NCBI GenBank assembly: GCA_002049545.1
Contig: LLYT01000016.1
Span: 1 to 38,562 of the forward strand
From: Deltaproteobacteria bacterium tcs-42
Lineage (GTDB): Bacteria > Desulfobacterota > Desulfuromonadia > Desulfuromonadales > Geopsychrobacteraceae
Direction of reading: 5' to 3'
Length of the DNA: 38,562 nucleotides
In this document: positions 17,753 through 29,000 of the stretch, one piece after another
Layout: each line of letters starts with the position of its first letter
How positions within the stretch are numbered: the first letter of the stretch is position 1
Translations under genes and position numbers: made by a program
Notes under the pieces: generated by a model
Told to the model about the DNA's origin: nothing
Database searches by the model: none
The model's input: only the letters and a program-made list of their open reading frames with translations

Positions 17753-19033
17753 ATGGGTAAAACATTAGCAGTAAAAATATTTGACAGCCACCTTCGTGAT
17801 GAGCCGTTTCCCGGGACAAAAATCCTTGACCTGGATCGGGTTCTTTGTCACGAAATTACCACCCCGGTGGCGATTGCCGATCTGGTCTGGCGCGGGAAAG
17901 ATCGTGTTTTTGATCAAAATAAACTGAAAGTGGTCATTGATCACGTGACCCCTTCAAAAGATACAAAGACAGCAACCCAGGCCAAGATGCTTCGTGACTG
18001 GGCGCGACGTCACGAAATCCCCGACTTTTTCGATGTTGGTCGTAATGGTGTCTGCCACGCAATTTTTCCCGAAAAAGGGTATATCCGCCCCGGTTATACA
18101 GTCATTATGGGCGATAGTCACACTTGTACTCACGGTGCTTTCGGTGCTTTTGCTGCTGGTGTTGGTACCACGGATCTGGAAGTCGGAATTCTCAAGGGGG
18201 TCTGTGCCTTTCGAGAACCAGAAACCATTCGGATTAATCTGAATGGCACATTGTCTGAGGGTGTCTACGCGAAAGATGTTATCCTGCATGTTATCGCTAC
18301 GCTGGGAGTCAACGGTGCCACCGACCGGGTTGTCGAATTCCGCGGGGCGGTTGTTGATGGTATGAGTATGGAAGCCCGGATGACCCTTTGCAATATGGCC
18401 GTCGAAGCAGGTGGAACTTCCGGTGTCTGTATGCCCGATATGAAGACGGTCGATTACCTCTGGGATTTCATCAAGGGTGAGTTCGCCGATAAGGATGCGG
18501 CGCTCGCCGATTACCGTCAATGGGTTTCCGATGACGATGCCGTTTACGCTTCAACTCTGGATATCGATGTGTCCACCCTGGACGCGCAAGTGACCTTTGG
18601 TTTTAAACCCGATTGTGTCAAGTCGGTCAAAGAGATGCAGGGAACACCGGTTGATCAGATTTATATCGGTAGCTGTACCAATGGTCGGCTTGAGGATTTG
18701 CGGCAGGCAGCCGAACTTCTCAAAGGGAAGCAGATAGCTGGCTCTGTTCGCGGAATTGTTTCTCCGGCAACCCCGAAGGTCTTTCAGGATGCTTTGGCAG
18801 AAGGAATTATCCAGATTTTCATGGATGCCGGGTTTTGTGTCACCAATCCGACCTGCGGCGCTTGTCTGGGTATGAGTAACGGTGTCCTGGCAGAAGGTGA
18901 AGTTGCAGCATCAACAACTAACCGGAACTTTAATGGACGCATGGGCAAGGGGGGGATGGTTCATCTGATGAGCCCGGCCAGTGCTGCGGCAACCGCGATA
19001 ACCGGTGTGATTACTGACGCCGGAAGTCTGTAA
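17753..19033 (+). CDS. leuC: 3-isopropylmalate dehydratase, large subunit
   Basis: 426 residues, the shorter LeuC/HacA-like class. With LeuD it isomerises 2-isopropylmalate to 3-isopropylmalate through a [4Fe-4S] cluster. GDSHTCTHGAFGAF is near 118. Cluster cysteines are likely those in GSCTNGR (about 300) and NPTCGACLG (about 360). ATG at 17753 with CCAGGAG at 17741. It is separated from leuA by a repeat element and from leuD by another. The class also contains homoaconitase-like enzymes, but the leuA neighbour supports leucine synthesis. Confidence 0.95.
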   Translation: MGKTLAVKIFDSHLRDEPFPGTKILDLDRVLCHEITTPVAIADLVWRGKDRVFDQNKLKVVIDHVTPSKDTKTATQAKMLRDWARRHEIPDFFDVGRNGVCHAIFPEKGYIRPGYTVIMGDSHTCTHGAFGAFAAGVGTTDLEVGILKGVCAFREPETIRINLNGTLSEGVYAKDVILHVIATLGVNGATDRVVEFRGAVVDGMSMEARMTLCNMAVEAGGTSGVCMPDMKTVDYLWDFIKGEFADKDAALADYRQWVSDDDAVYASTLDIDVSTLDAQVTFGFKPDCVKSVKEMQGTPVDQIYIGSCTNGRLEDLRQAAELLKGKQIAGSVRGIVSPATPKVFQDALAEGIIQIFMDAGFCVTNPTCGACLGMSNGVLAEGEVAASTTNRNFNGRMGKGGMVHLMSPASAAATAITGVITDAGSL

Positions 19034-19085
19034 CTTGCAGTGATTGCCTGGCTTGCAATCCTCATTGACGGGGGGCGCATGAACC

Positions 19086-19297
19086 CATTTTGGGGACTGT
19101 CCGGAATGGTGCTAATTTAAGGAAACCTTCAGCAAACCCGGGACTGTCCCCGAATGGGGGCTGTCCCGGGTTTTTGCGGTGCAAATCATCGCAGTTGCAT
19201 AGCTCGTAAACTTCTCGGGACAGCCCCCGATGAACCCGGGGACAGTCCCGAATTTACTACAGTGTTGCTTAGCCTAACGACATTCGGGACTGTCCGC
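19086..19297 (+). repeat. GGGACTGTCCC bipartite palindromic repeat, copy A, with flanking fragments
   Basis: The core at 19130-19276 has a left hairpin (CCGGGACTGTCCCC/GGGGGCTGTCCCGG), a spacer of about 50 bases, and a right hairpin that is its near reverse complement. Extra single motifs flank it: GGGGACTGTCCGGAATGG near 19092 and TTCGGGACTGTCCGC near 19284. This suggests a compound or decayed insertion. It fills most of the 346-base leuC-leuD gap; I see nothing else there. Related copies are at 24213, 25898 and 30651. Confidence 0.85.
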
Positions 19298-19379
19298 AGT
19301 CTACCTTTCGGGCAATGGACACCCCTTCCAAGAGAACTGCAAGCCAACCGGACCGAATGGTTGACAGAGGAGAAATAGA

Positions 19380-19910
19380 ATGGAAAAAAAATTTGGTGGA
19401 TCGGCAATCTTTCTTGATCGATCCGATATTAATACCGATGAAATTATCCCGGCCAAGTACCTCACTGAGGTCACCAAAGAGGCACTGACCCCGTATATTC
19501 TTGAGGATCTCAAGCTTGAAGGCTTCGATCCCAAAGGTGAAAAACTGAAAAATGCGACAGTGGTCGTGTCGCGTGAGAACTTTGGCTGTGGATCATCCCG
19601 TGAACACGCTCCCTGGGTGTTCGAAGTGAACAATGTCCATACGGTTATTGCCGAGAGTTTCGCGCGAATTTTCCGGCAGAACATGTTCAACGGCGGCATG
19701 CTGGCGATTGAATTGCCAAAGGGCGATATCGATCAGATGATCGCTCTGCAACAGCAGGGTGATGTTGAAATCGGGATTGATCTGGACGGTCAGTCGGTCA
19801 CTGCCAAAGCTGGTGGTGAAAAAAAACAGTTCAGCTTCGAAATCAGCCCCTTTGACAGAGCTCTGATTGATGCCGGTGGCTGGGTTGAGTTCGCTGATGC
19901 TCGTTATTGA
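19380..19910 (+). CDS. leuD: 3-isopropylmalate dehydratase, small subunit
   Basis: 176 residues, the swivelling domain that completes the LeuCD active site. DRSDINTDEIIPAKYL near residues 14-29 and the substrate-binding NFGCGSSREHAPW near 63-75 are intact. ATG at 19380 with AGAGGAGA just upstream. It lies 346 bases from leuC across repeat copy A, an unusually wide gap for subunits of one enzyme. Confidence 0.96.
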   Translation: MEKKFGGSAIFLDRSDINTDEIIPAKYLTEVTKEALTPYILEDLKLEGFDPKGEKLKNATVVVSRENFGCGSSREHAPWVFEVNNVHTVIAESFARIFRQNMFNGGMLAIELPKGDIDQMIALQQQGDVEIGIDLDGQSVTAKAGGEKKQFSFEISPFDRALIDAGGWVEFADARY

Positions 19911-19988
19911 AATGAAAGGGCAGGGGAAGTAGGCCTTTGTGTAGGATGATTCTATTAGTTTTTAATCAGTATCAAAAAAGGGGTTTTT

Positions 19989-21845
19989 ATGCCAGTTTAT
20001 AGATCAGCACAATCAGTTCAGGGGAAAAATATGGCCGGGGCGCGTGCTCTTTGGTCAGCTACCGGGGTAAAGCCGAATGATTTTGGCAAACCGATCATTG
20101 CTGTGGTGAATTCGTTTACTCAGTTTGTACCGGGACATGTCCATTTGCAGGATTTGGGTCAATTGGTTGTTCAACAAATTGAAAAACATGGTGGTATCGC
20201 CAAAGAGTTCAATACCATGGCAATCTGTGACGGAATTGCCATGGGACATCAAGGGATGCTCTACAGCCTTCCCTCGCGCGAGCTGATTGCCGATACCGTC
20301 GAGTATATGGCCAATGCCCATTGTGTTGATGCTCTGGTGTGTATCTCGAATTGTGACAAGATTACCCCGGGAATGCTGATGGCGACCATGCGTCTGAACA
20401 TCCCGACAATCTTTGTGACTGGCGGTCCTATGGAAGCTGGCCAGGCAACTGTCCAGGGGAAGGATGTTGCCCTGGATTTGGTTGATGCCATGGTTGCGGC
20501 GGCAAATCCCGACGTTAGTGACGAAGATGTTGCCGTCTATGAACGGAGTTCCTGTCCAACTTGTGGTTCCTGCTCCGGGATGTTTACAGCCAACTCAATG
20601 AATTGTCTGACCGAGGCTCTGGGGATGGGGCTCCCCGGAAACGGCAGCCTGGTTGCGACCCATGCCGATCGGAAACAATTATTCCTCGAAGCTGCTGAAC
20701 GGATCATGGATCTGACCAGGCGCTGGTATGAGAACGATGATGAGCAGGCTTTGCCGCGAACCATTGCCTGTTTCGGAGCTTATGAAAATGCTATGCGGTT
20801 AGATATAGCGATGGGTGGATCGACGAATACGATTCTCCATTTGCTGGCTATTGCCCGTGAAGGTGGGGTGAGCTTTACTATGGATGATATTAATCGGCTC
20901 TCCAGAGAAACTCCGAATTTATGTAAAGTAGCTCCAGCAGTGCAGCATTACCACATGGAAGATGTTCATCGGGCTGGTGGTATTTTTGCTATTCTCGGCG
21001 AACTGGATCGTGCCGGATTGATTCAGCGTGAGGTGCCGACGGTTCACAGCACAACACTGGGTAAAGCTCTTGAACAGTGGGATGTGGTGCGAACGGAGGC
21101 TTCTGCTGTCCAGAAATTTTATCTCGCTGCTCCTGGTGGGGAGCGTTGTATTGAAGCTTTTGCCCAGAGTAAACGCTATTTTTCTCTCGATCTGGACCGC
21201 GAAAAAGGGTGTATCCGTTCTCAGGAACATGCCTACAGTCGGGATGGTGGTCTTGCAGTGCTTTACGGAAATATGGCTCTGGATGGCTGTATTGTCAAAA
21301 CGGCCGGTGTAGACGAAGAAAACCTCACATTTACCGGGCCGGCACGTATTTTTGAGAGCCAGGAAGATGCTATTGAGGGAATCCTTGGGGATCAAGTGCA
21401 AGCTGGCGACGTCGTGGTGATTCGCTATGAAGGGCCGAAGGGGGGTCCCGGGATGCAGGAAATGCTTTATCCTACCAGTTACCTGAAGTCGAAGGGGCTG
21501 GGGAAAGCTTGTGCATTGATTACCGATGGTCGTTTTTCCGGCGGCACTTCAGGTTTGTCGATTGGTCATATATCTCCGGAAGCGGCTGAAGGTGGGGCCA
21601 TTGCGCTGTTGGAAGAGGGTGACCTGGTCGCAATCGATATTCCGTCACGCAAAATTTCGATGCAGGTTAGTGATGAGGATTTGCAGAAACGCCAGGCAAC
21701 GATGGCCGCAAAAGGCAACCGGGCTTGGCAGCCAGCACAGCGCCAGCGTCAGGTCAGTCGAGCCTTGCAGGCTTATGCCGCGACAACGACCAGTGCAGCG
21801 CAGGGGGCTGTGCGTGACCTGGAGCAGTTGCAGATGAATCGCTAA
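19989..21845 (+). CDS. ilvD: dihydroxy-acid dehydratase
   Basis: 618 residues. It dehydrates 2,3-dihydroxyisovalerate (or -methylvalerate) to the 2-oxo acid, feeding both LeuA and valine synthesis. The Fe-S motifs NCDKITPGM near residue 121 and [18 protein letters not shown] near 190-207 are present, as is the C-terminal [20 protein letters not shown] near 510-530. ATG at 19989, downstream of leuD by 78 bases and probably in the same transcript. A terminator follows. Confidence 0.96.
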   Translation: MPVYRSAQSVQGKNMAGARALWSATGVKPNDFGKPIIAVVNSFTQFVPGHVHLQDLGQLVVQQIEKHGGIAKEFNTMAICDGIAMGHQGMLYSLPSRELIADTVEYMANAHCVDALVCISNCDKITPGMLMATMRLNIPTIFVTGGPMEAGQATVQGKDVALDLVDAMVAAANPDVSDEDVAVYERSSCPTCGSCSGMFTANSMNCLTEALGMGLPGNGSLVATHADRKQLFLEAAERIMDLTRRWYENDDEQALPRTIACFGAYENAMRLDIAMGGSTNTILHLLAIAREGGVSFTMDDINRLSRETPNLCKVAPAVQHYHMEDVHRAGGIFAILGELDRAGLIQREVPTVHSTTLGKALEQWDVVRTEASAVQKFYLAAPGGERCIEAFAQSKRYFSLDLDREKGCIRSQEHAYSRDGGLAVLYGNMALDGCIVKTAGVDEENLTFTGPARIFESQEDAIEGILGDQVQAGDVVVIRYEGPKGGPGMQEMLYPTSYLKSKGLGKACALITDGRFSGGTSGLSIGHISPEAAEGGAIALLEEGDLVAIDIPSRKISMQVSDEDLQKRQATMAAKGNRAWQPAQRQRQVSRALQAYAATTTSAAQGAVRDLEQLQMNR

Positions 21846-21886
21846 CGGTTTGTTGCTGATAAGGGGGGATCAGTACTAACAACAAT

Positions 21887-21920
21887 AAAAACGCCGATGT
21901 CTTATGACATCGGCGTTTTT
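21887..21920. terminator. bidirectional terminator between ilvD and the DsbC-like gene
   Basis: A perfect 14-bp stem (AAAACGCCGATGTC / GACATCGGCGTTTT) closes a TTAT loop. It has T-runs on both strands and serves the two convergent genes. Confidence 0.92.
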
Positions 21921-21950
21921 GCGTTGTGACTTGCTATGTGGCTGTATCGA

Positions 21951-22715
21951 TTATGAGTCGGATCGATTTTCTTCAATCTGGTCTAAAAGCTTATCCAAGG
22001 GTCGGTAGCCGGGAGAAATGTGCCCATTGGGGAAAATCAGCGTTGGCGTGCCACGTATGCCCAGCTCTCTGGCTAGCTTTGAGTTTCTCTCAATGGCATC
22101 GGTTTCACAACCTGGATCTGGGAGGTCTTTGCCGGAAAATGCCTTATCAAGTTGTTCCATCGATTTGTTGCAGATAATCGTCTGGATCAACTTTTTTGGA
22201 CTTTGGAAGGGGACAAGTTTTGTGTGGAATGCCAGATCGGTATTGACTTTAACCGCCTCTTTAAGAACTTTATGGAGCTGAATGCAGTGGGCGCAATGGG
22301 GGTCGGTGAAGACGAAGATCTGCTGAGTCGCATTCGGGTTGCCAATAGTTAGTCCTTCTTCCAGTGGAATGGTTGTCGTATCGACAGGATTCAGTTGTTG
22401 ATAATAAGCTTCGGTCAGGTTTTTTCGATCTTTGAGACGGATGACATTTCCGCTAAACAGGTACGACCCGGTTGCATCGAGATAAATTGGTACGACTTTT
22501 CCCTGCATTTTCATGGCAACCAGGTAGAGGCCCGGGATTTCAGCAGGGTTGACAAACAGAACTTCACCTTGAATCCCCTGCAACGCACTTGTGGCCGCTG
22601 CTTTGGTCAGAGGTTGTGTTTCTGGTTGTTGTGTGTCGGCACCGGTAGTATCGGTGGCGAATACAGGCAGTGAACTTAACAAAATAATCAAAAGTAACGG
22701 TAAAGCTAAACGCAT
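21951..22715 (-). CDS. DsbC-like periplasmic disulfide isomerase/thioredoxin-fold protein
   Basis: 254 residues. A cleaved-type signal peptide (residues 1-20, ending VFA) sends it to the periplasm. An N-terminal region (about 35-110) resembles the DsbC dimerisation domain, and a thioredoxin fold carries FTDPHCAHC, with Cys141 and Cys144 as the redox pair. Cys182 and Cys203 may form a second disulfide, and cis-Pro224 lies in RGTPT. DsbC normally has CGYC, so CAHC is a variant. AGGAGA precedes the ATG at 22715. It is a minus-strand gene interrupting the ilvD-leuB series, with no obvious link to leucine synthesis. Confidence 0.82.
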   Translation of the reverse strand: MRLALPLLLIILLSSLPVFATDTTGADTQQPETQPLTKAAATSALQGIQGEVLFVNPAEIPGLYLVAMKMQGKVVPIYLDATGSYLFSGNVIRLKDRKNLTEAYYQQLNPVDTTTIPLEEGLTIGNPNATQQIFVFTDPHCAHCIQLHKVLKEAVKVNTDLAFHTKLVPFQSPKKLIQTIICNKSMEQLDKAFSGKDLPDPGCETDAIERNSKLARELGIRGTPTLIFPNGHISPGYRPLDKLLDQIEENRSDS

Positions 22716-22830
22716 AGATTTCTCCTGTTTTTTCAGGTGGGTTTTGAAGCTGCTTCGGGGGGCGACAATAACATATCCATCACCATGGTTCCAGCCAGTT
22801 TGCTATGTTGTCAATGCCGGGAGAAATGGT

Positions 22831-22859
22831 TTGACAATAAACCACCATCTTTCTATAGT
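22831..22859 (+). promoter_or_regulatory. near-consensus sigma70 promoter for leuB
   Basis: TTGACA at 22831 and TATAGT at 22854 are separated by exactly 17 bases. Transcription would start near 22866, giving leuB a 5' untranslated region of roughly 245 bases that contains the dispersed repeat at 22897-23040. The rest of 22716-22830 holds only the leader of the divergent DsbC-like gene. Confidence 0.75.
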
Positions 22860-22896
22860 TTAGCCGTTTTTGCCCACTGAATTTGAGGGGTTTTTA

Positions 22897-24203
<1,307 letters not shown>

Positions 24204-24212
24204 CCGATAAAT

Positions 24213-24357
24213 CCAGCAAAACCGGGACTGTCCCCGCACGGGGGCTGTCCCGGGCTTTTGCGGTGCAAATTACCGCAGTTTCATAGCCCGTAAACTTCTC
24301 GGGACAGCCCCCGATGAATCCGGGGACAGTCCCGAATTTACTACAGCGTTGCTTAAG
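24213..24357 (+). repeat. GGGACTGTCCC bipartite palindromic repeat, copy B
   Basis: This copy starts 10 bases after the leuB stop. The left hairpin (24221-24254) is followed by a CTTTT run. The right hairpin is at about 24299-24335 and ends CGAATTTACTACAG. It is very close to copy A in the spacer and tail and fills the leuB-to-ecfT gap. Confidence 0.88.
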
Positions 24358-24380
24358 CTGCTGTTTTGTGGATTCTGGAT

Positions 24381-25133
24381 ATGACCGATGGTGCTTATCG
24401 CCCTGGGAACAGTTTTCTCCATCGCGTTGATCCGCGCGTGAAGCTCCTGCTGCTTGGCGGTTTGATAGTCTGTCTGTTCTCAGCATCCAACCCGCAACGC
24501 CTGTTTCTGATCTCCTGCCTCTGGTTTGCCGCTGCAGGGACGACGATTCGGGGGGTGTATGATGTCTGGCGTATCATCAGAATGTTGCGTTGGTTGTTGT
24601 TGTTTACGCTGATTCTCCATCTTTTTTTTACTCCCGGTCGCACTCTGTTTGGTACCAGCTGGCTTTCATACGATGGATTGCTTCTTGGCTTGATGATCAA
24701 TACACAACTTGTTCTGGCCGTTTTGCTCTCTCTGTTGCTCGCATGGACAACCCGTCCTGAGGCTCTGGCGTTGGGGGTGACAACCCTTCTGGCACCACTG
24801 CAAAGGTTCAAAGTGCCAGTCAAGGAAGCGGGGGGGATGTTAATGCTGGTTCTCCATTTTTTTCCACTGATTCAGAATGAAGTTGCTGTTTTGAAATCTG
24901 AGCGCCAGAAAGAGTGCTCCGGTGTCATGTCTGGATTCAAGGGCTGGCTTCAGAATATCGAACCCCTTCTCAACCGCCTGTTTGATCGTGCCGACCAGCT
25001 GGCAAATGATATTGTATCCGGAGCAGATGTGTTGGCGGGAATAGAAAGTCAGGGAGATCCCGTTTTTGACCGCTCATCTTTGATTTTGGCATTTCTTGGG
25101 ATGTTGATGATTTTCCTCCTCTGGCAGGTTTGA
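24381..25133 (+). CDS. EcfT-like transmembrane component (CbiQ family)
   Basis: 250 residues. The start PGNSFLHRVDPRVKLL is the CbiQ/EcfT opening motif, followed by about five to six membrane helices. The cytoplasmic coupling region has RPEALALGV near 120-130 and RQKECSG near 175. EcfT couples paired EcfA ATPases to a vitamin- or metal-binding S component. No EcfA, S component or substrate gene is nearby, so it is an orphan here. ATG at 24381 has a poor ribosome site; a TTG five codons upstream is an alternative. truA follows after one base. Confidence 0.8.
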   Translation: MTDGAYRPGNSFLHRVDPRVKLLLLGGLIVCLFSASNPQRLFLISCLWFAAAGTTIRGVYDVWRIIRMLRWLLLFTLILHLFFTPGRTLFGTSWLSYDGLLLGLMINTQLVLAVLLSLLLAWTTRPEALALGVTTLLAPLQRFKVPVKEAGGMLMLVLHFFPLIQNEVAVLKSERQKECSGVMSGFKGWLQNIEPLLNRLFDRADQLANDIVSGADVLAGIESQGDPVFDRSSLILAFLGMLMIFLLWQV

Positions 25134-25134
25134 A

Positions 25135-25869
25135 ATGTCTAAAATCAAATTGATTGTAGCTTATGATGGCACCGATTATGTTGGTTGGCAGTATCAGTCA
25201 AACGGTATTTCTATACAGCAGCGGCTGGAGCAGGCTCTACATCAGTTAACCGGGGTTATCCATACCGTCTACTCTTCGGGGAGAACCGATTCAGGGGTCC
25301 ATGCCCGCGGCATGGTTTGTCATCTGACCACGGAGCGGGATTTGCCTCTGAGTGCCTGGCGGGAAGGTGTCAACCGGTTTCTGCCGGACGATATTGCTGT
25401 TCGCCATGTGGAAAAAGTTAATGACCAATTTCATGCGCGTTTTTCCGCACGTGGCAAACGCTACCGCTACACTATTTTGCGTGACCCGGTTCGCTCACCC
25501 CTCGACTGTAAAATCAGCTGGCAAGTAAAGAAACCCCTCGACCTTGAAAAAATGGAGCGGGCCGCACACGATTTTCTAGGCCAGCACGATTTTTCTGCAT
25601 TTCGTACCTCTGGTTGCTCTGCTGGAACCACTCTTCGGGAAATCTATTCAATTGATTTTATAGAGGACGATTCGCTGCTCCATATTGATGTCTGTGGCAG
25701 TGGTTTTTTAAGGAATATGATCCGGATGATGGTTGGAACTCTTGTGCAGATTGGTCGCGGCAAAAGGCCGGTCAGTGCGATTCATAAACTGTTGGAGGGT
25801 ACTGAGTCGCTCCCCTCACCATTAACTGCTCCGGCACACGGACTTTGTTTGATGGAGGTCTGGTATTGA
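25135..25869 (+). CDS. truA: tRNA pseudouridine synthase A
   Basis: 244 residues. It modifies U38-U40 in the anticodon arm of many tRNAs. The YDGTDYVGWQYQ motif at 10-21 and the catalytic Asp52 in SGRTDSGVHARG are intact. The C-terminal GFLRNMIRMMVGTL near 188-202 matches the family. ATG at 25135 lies one base after the EcfT-like stop, so the two are co-transcribed. Repeat copy C follows within 30 bases. Confidence 0.96.
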   Translation: MSKIKLIVAYDGTDYVGWQYQSNGISIQQRLEQALHQLTGVIHTVYSSGRTDSGVHARGMVCHLTTERDLPLSAWREGVNRFLPDDIAVRHVEKVNDQFHARFSARGKRYRYTILRDPVRSPLDCKISWQVKKPLDLEKMERAAHDFLGQHDFSAFRTSGCSAGTTLREIYSIDFIEDDSLLHIDVCGSGFLRNMIRMMVGTLVQIGRGKRPVSAIHKLLEGTESLPSPLTAPAHGLCLMEVWY

Positions 25870-25897
25870 ACTCCGGATTTGTTTGAATGGTAGTCGT

Positions 25898-26040
25898 CCA
25901 GCAAAACCGGGACTGTCCCCGCACGGGGGCTGTCCCGGGCTTTTGCGGCCCGAACCAGCGCAGTTTCATAGTCCGTAAACATCTGGGACAGCCCCCGATG
26001 TGGCCGGGGACAGTCCCGGGTTTACTTCGGTTTTACTTGT
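25898..26040 (+). repeat. GGGACTGTCCC bipartite palindromic repeat, copy C
   Basis: The same two-hairpin layout as copies A, B and D, with spacer changes, lying between the convergent truA and giant-pilin genes. No other terminator is visible in this 197-base gap, so the repeat itself may end both transcripts. Confidence 0.88.
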
Positions 26041-26066
26041 CCTCCACAATTCTCCCGAAATATATT

Positions 26067-29000
26067 CTAATTTACATCCAGATTATACCAACCCGAGGTC
26101 AAAGTGTTTCCGGGGCAGGTTGGATCCTGAGCGGTCAGGCGAAACCGGTAGCCGCTGCCAACGGTTGAATTGCCGGTCTGGGTCACACTGGCGGTGTTGG
26201 CACCGGTACTGTTGACTTCAAAACCGCCAGGGTTACTCGATTGCCAGGTGATATTCCAGTGGTCCAGGTTTCCAAGGTGCCCTCCGGATACAGTGACATC
26301 CATCTGGCACTGTGTTGATTGAGTATGGTCAGGTTTGCAGTCGGTGAAACCACCGGTTGCAGAAGAAACCGAAAGAGTACCGCTGTTAATCGTTATGGGC
26401 AGTAATTTGATATCGGTTGTGTTGTTGTTATCGGTCAGCCGCACTTCGACATTATAGTCACCGGCGCAGCTGCCAATGGTTCCCTGAATCTCTCCGCTAT
26501 TATGGTCAGAAATAGTCAAGCCGCTGACGCCGGAACTGAGCAGATCCCAACCGTAAGGTGTTGTTCCACCGCTGGCGGTTGGAATGTCGCTATAGGGCGA
26601 GCCGAGAGTTCCATCTGCCAGAGCCACGGTCGTAATCATTGGGTAATCGGCCGGGCAGATGGTGCTGCTGTTATAAACAGCAGTCACTTCGTTGGCCGCT
26701 AAAGCTCTGTCATAGCTGCGAAGTTCATCGATCATGCCACCAAAAAAATTTCGGGGTGATGTTGATCCTCTGGCACCAATGAGGAACCTGGAGGTATTGG
26801 AGCCGATAGCTCCGGTACTGTTTCGGGAATAGACTAATTGACCGTTTCTATACATCATCTGCTGCCTGCCATCGTAGACAACCGTCAGGTGATACCAGGT
26901 GTTGGCAATGACGGGAAAGCTGGTGTCCCCATGGTAAACCCAATCTGGCATCCACGCATAGCGTACAAAGCCACCAGATACCGCCGCTTCATACAAGCTT
27001 TCTTTATTGTAGATAATATTTTCACCACTGGACCCATCCCAGTTGATCCAGGCCGACATTGTCCAGAATCTGCCCCCCGGATCCAGAGTTTCCGGATCGC
27101 CCAGGTCAAGATAACCACCATTGCTGGCATCAACTCTGGTAAATTGGCCGGAACGGCACATTCTGCCGCTGGAGATAGATGTCTGGGTTGGCATGATGCC
27201 GGTACCGGTTTGTGCCGCAATACCGTTTTCCTCGGTACTGCCTGCAGTATCTTTCACTTCGTCTGCAGTTCCGTTCCAGGGGAAATTCTCCATGCTGTAT
27301 TCGGCAACCGGATCGGAGTAGCAGGTTCCAGAGCAGGTGGGACGGGTCATGGTGAAGACTGAGCCTATTTCCTCTTCCGTCAAGGCTTTATTCCAGATCA
27401 TTACTTCATCAATCCTGCCATCAAAAGAGCCACCACTTTCTGTGTAAAAGTTGCCTATCTTAAAGGGATTATCTGTAAATGCTATATCAAAAGTATTTGT
27501 ACCCTCCAAAGCACCATTTACATAGAGATGATTTGTGTTGTCTGCCATATGAACGAGGACAACGTGATACCATAGGCCTACTTGTGGTATGGTGCTAGCT
27601 CTGAGGTATGTATAGCCTCCAGCAGAATTTGCCATGAGTGAGGCAATCCCTTGTGCAGTCCCAATCTGGATGTTCCAACCTCTACCGGTCCCTGAATTGA
27701 CATTCGTCAGTTTTGATATGACTCCGTCCCATGTGTCTATTGAATTGGCGTTAATCCAGACAGAGGCCGTAAATTGATCCGGCGTATTCAAAGAGGAAGA
27801 GTGAGGAATTTCCACATAGTTAGTATTATTAAAGCTGCCAGATCGACATTCCTTGCCCGATCCAATAGTTTGAGCTCCCATTGAAGTGCCATGATAAGAA
27901 CCAGTAGGGCCGGTGTCCACCACTTCGCCTGACGTACCGTTCCAGGCACATTCATCCATTTGCCATCTGGCAATCATCCCCTCTGTGAAAGGTCCTCCCG
28001 TACCCCCTGCCGTTACGTCAACAGTGAAATTGGCTGTGACTGTATTGTTTGAGCATTGATCATCGGTTGCGGTGATTGAAGCAATGTAGGATCGGGGGAT
28101 GGCGACTGTACCGGTTTTTTGTAAGCGACCTTCGGTTGCCGAAGCCTGACTGATGGCGAACCCGGTGGGTTGTGGTTCACTCCAGGTCAGGTTCCAGTTG
28201 AAATCACCCACCGCCGGTCCGGTGGCGGTGATGATCCGGTCGAAGGTTGAGCTGTCACAGACAAAGGTTTCATTGCCGGCATCATCCCCGGTGACATAGG
28301 TTGGAGTCAGAGTCAGGGTTCCGCTGTTGACGGTCAGGCTAAAGGTGTGGCTGTCATTGTTGGATGAGTCGGCGCGGTCTTCAACTCTGATCTGAATATT
28401 ATAAGGTGTCGCCTGATTGCAGACCGAGATATCCCCGGAAATAACGCCGGTGAGCCGATTCAGTGATAGCGAGGGAACTTCGGTCGATACGACCGACCAG
28501 TCATAGACTCCGCTCCCCCCGTTGGCGTGGAAACTGTGGGTATAATGGTTACCGATAACCGTTGCCGGCATGGCTGAAGTGTTGATTTGCACCGCCGTGC
28601 TGCCGCTACAGGCCGGATTGGTCTGGCAGTCCTGATCGCCACAATCGGTGTAGCCGTCACCGTCATTATCAATGCTGTCGCTGCAGTTGGTTTCGGTGCC
28701 CCCTGTCCCACCTCCACCTCCGCCCCCGCCTCCACCACCCCCCGCATTACAGTTGGCGCCAGACAGGTAACTCAGGGAGGTGGCAACCATGAGGTCATCA
28801 TACTCATTGCCACTGCTGGAATGATCGGGGGGGCGATTAGGGTGATCAAATTGCAGATCGCTCCCTTCATTGAAGCCGTCATATAATCCATCACCATTGC
28901 CGTCAAGGTTTTTCGGGCCGCCACTGACCAGAACATAAGCTTTGTTGGAGGTGTTTGCGCCGGGATCGGTTGTATGCAGCCTGGAGGATACGGGGGTGAT

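Noticed and set aside
17494-17760. 88-codon open frame on the plus strand between leuA and leuC
   Set aside because: Mostly spans the palindromic MITE; no ribosome site; overlaps the leuC start.
17954-18520. 188-codon open frame on the minus strand
   Set aside because: Lies wholly within leuC, which has full family motifs; no ribosome site or recognisable product.
19186-19407. Small open frames across the leuC-leuD gap
   Set aside because: Peptides are produced by the repeated GGGACTGTCCC element; similar peptides recur at the other copies, so they are repeat shadows.
28686-28745. Possible frameshift or assembly error at the glycine tract of the giant pilin
   Set aside because: The tract encodes 12 glycines in frame, and pilin and Ig-like segments continue in the same frame on both sides.
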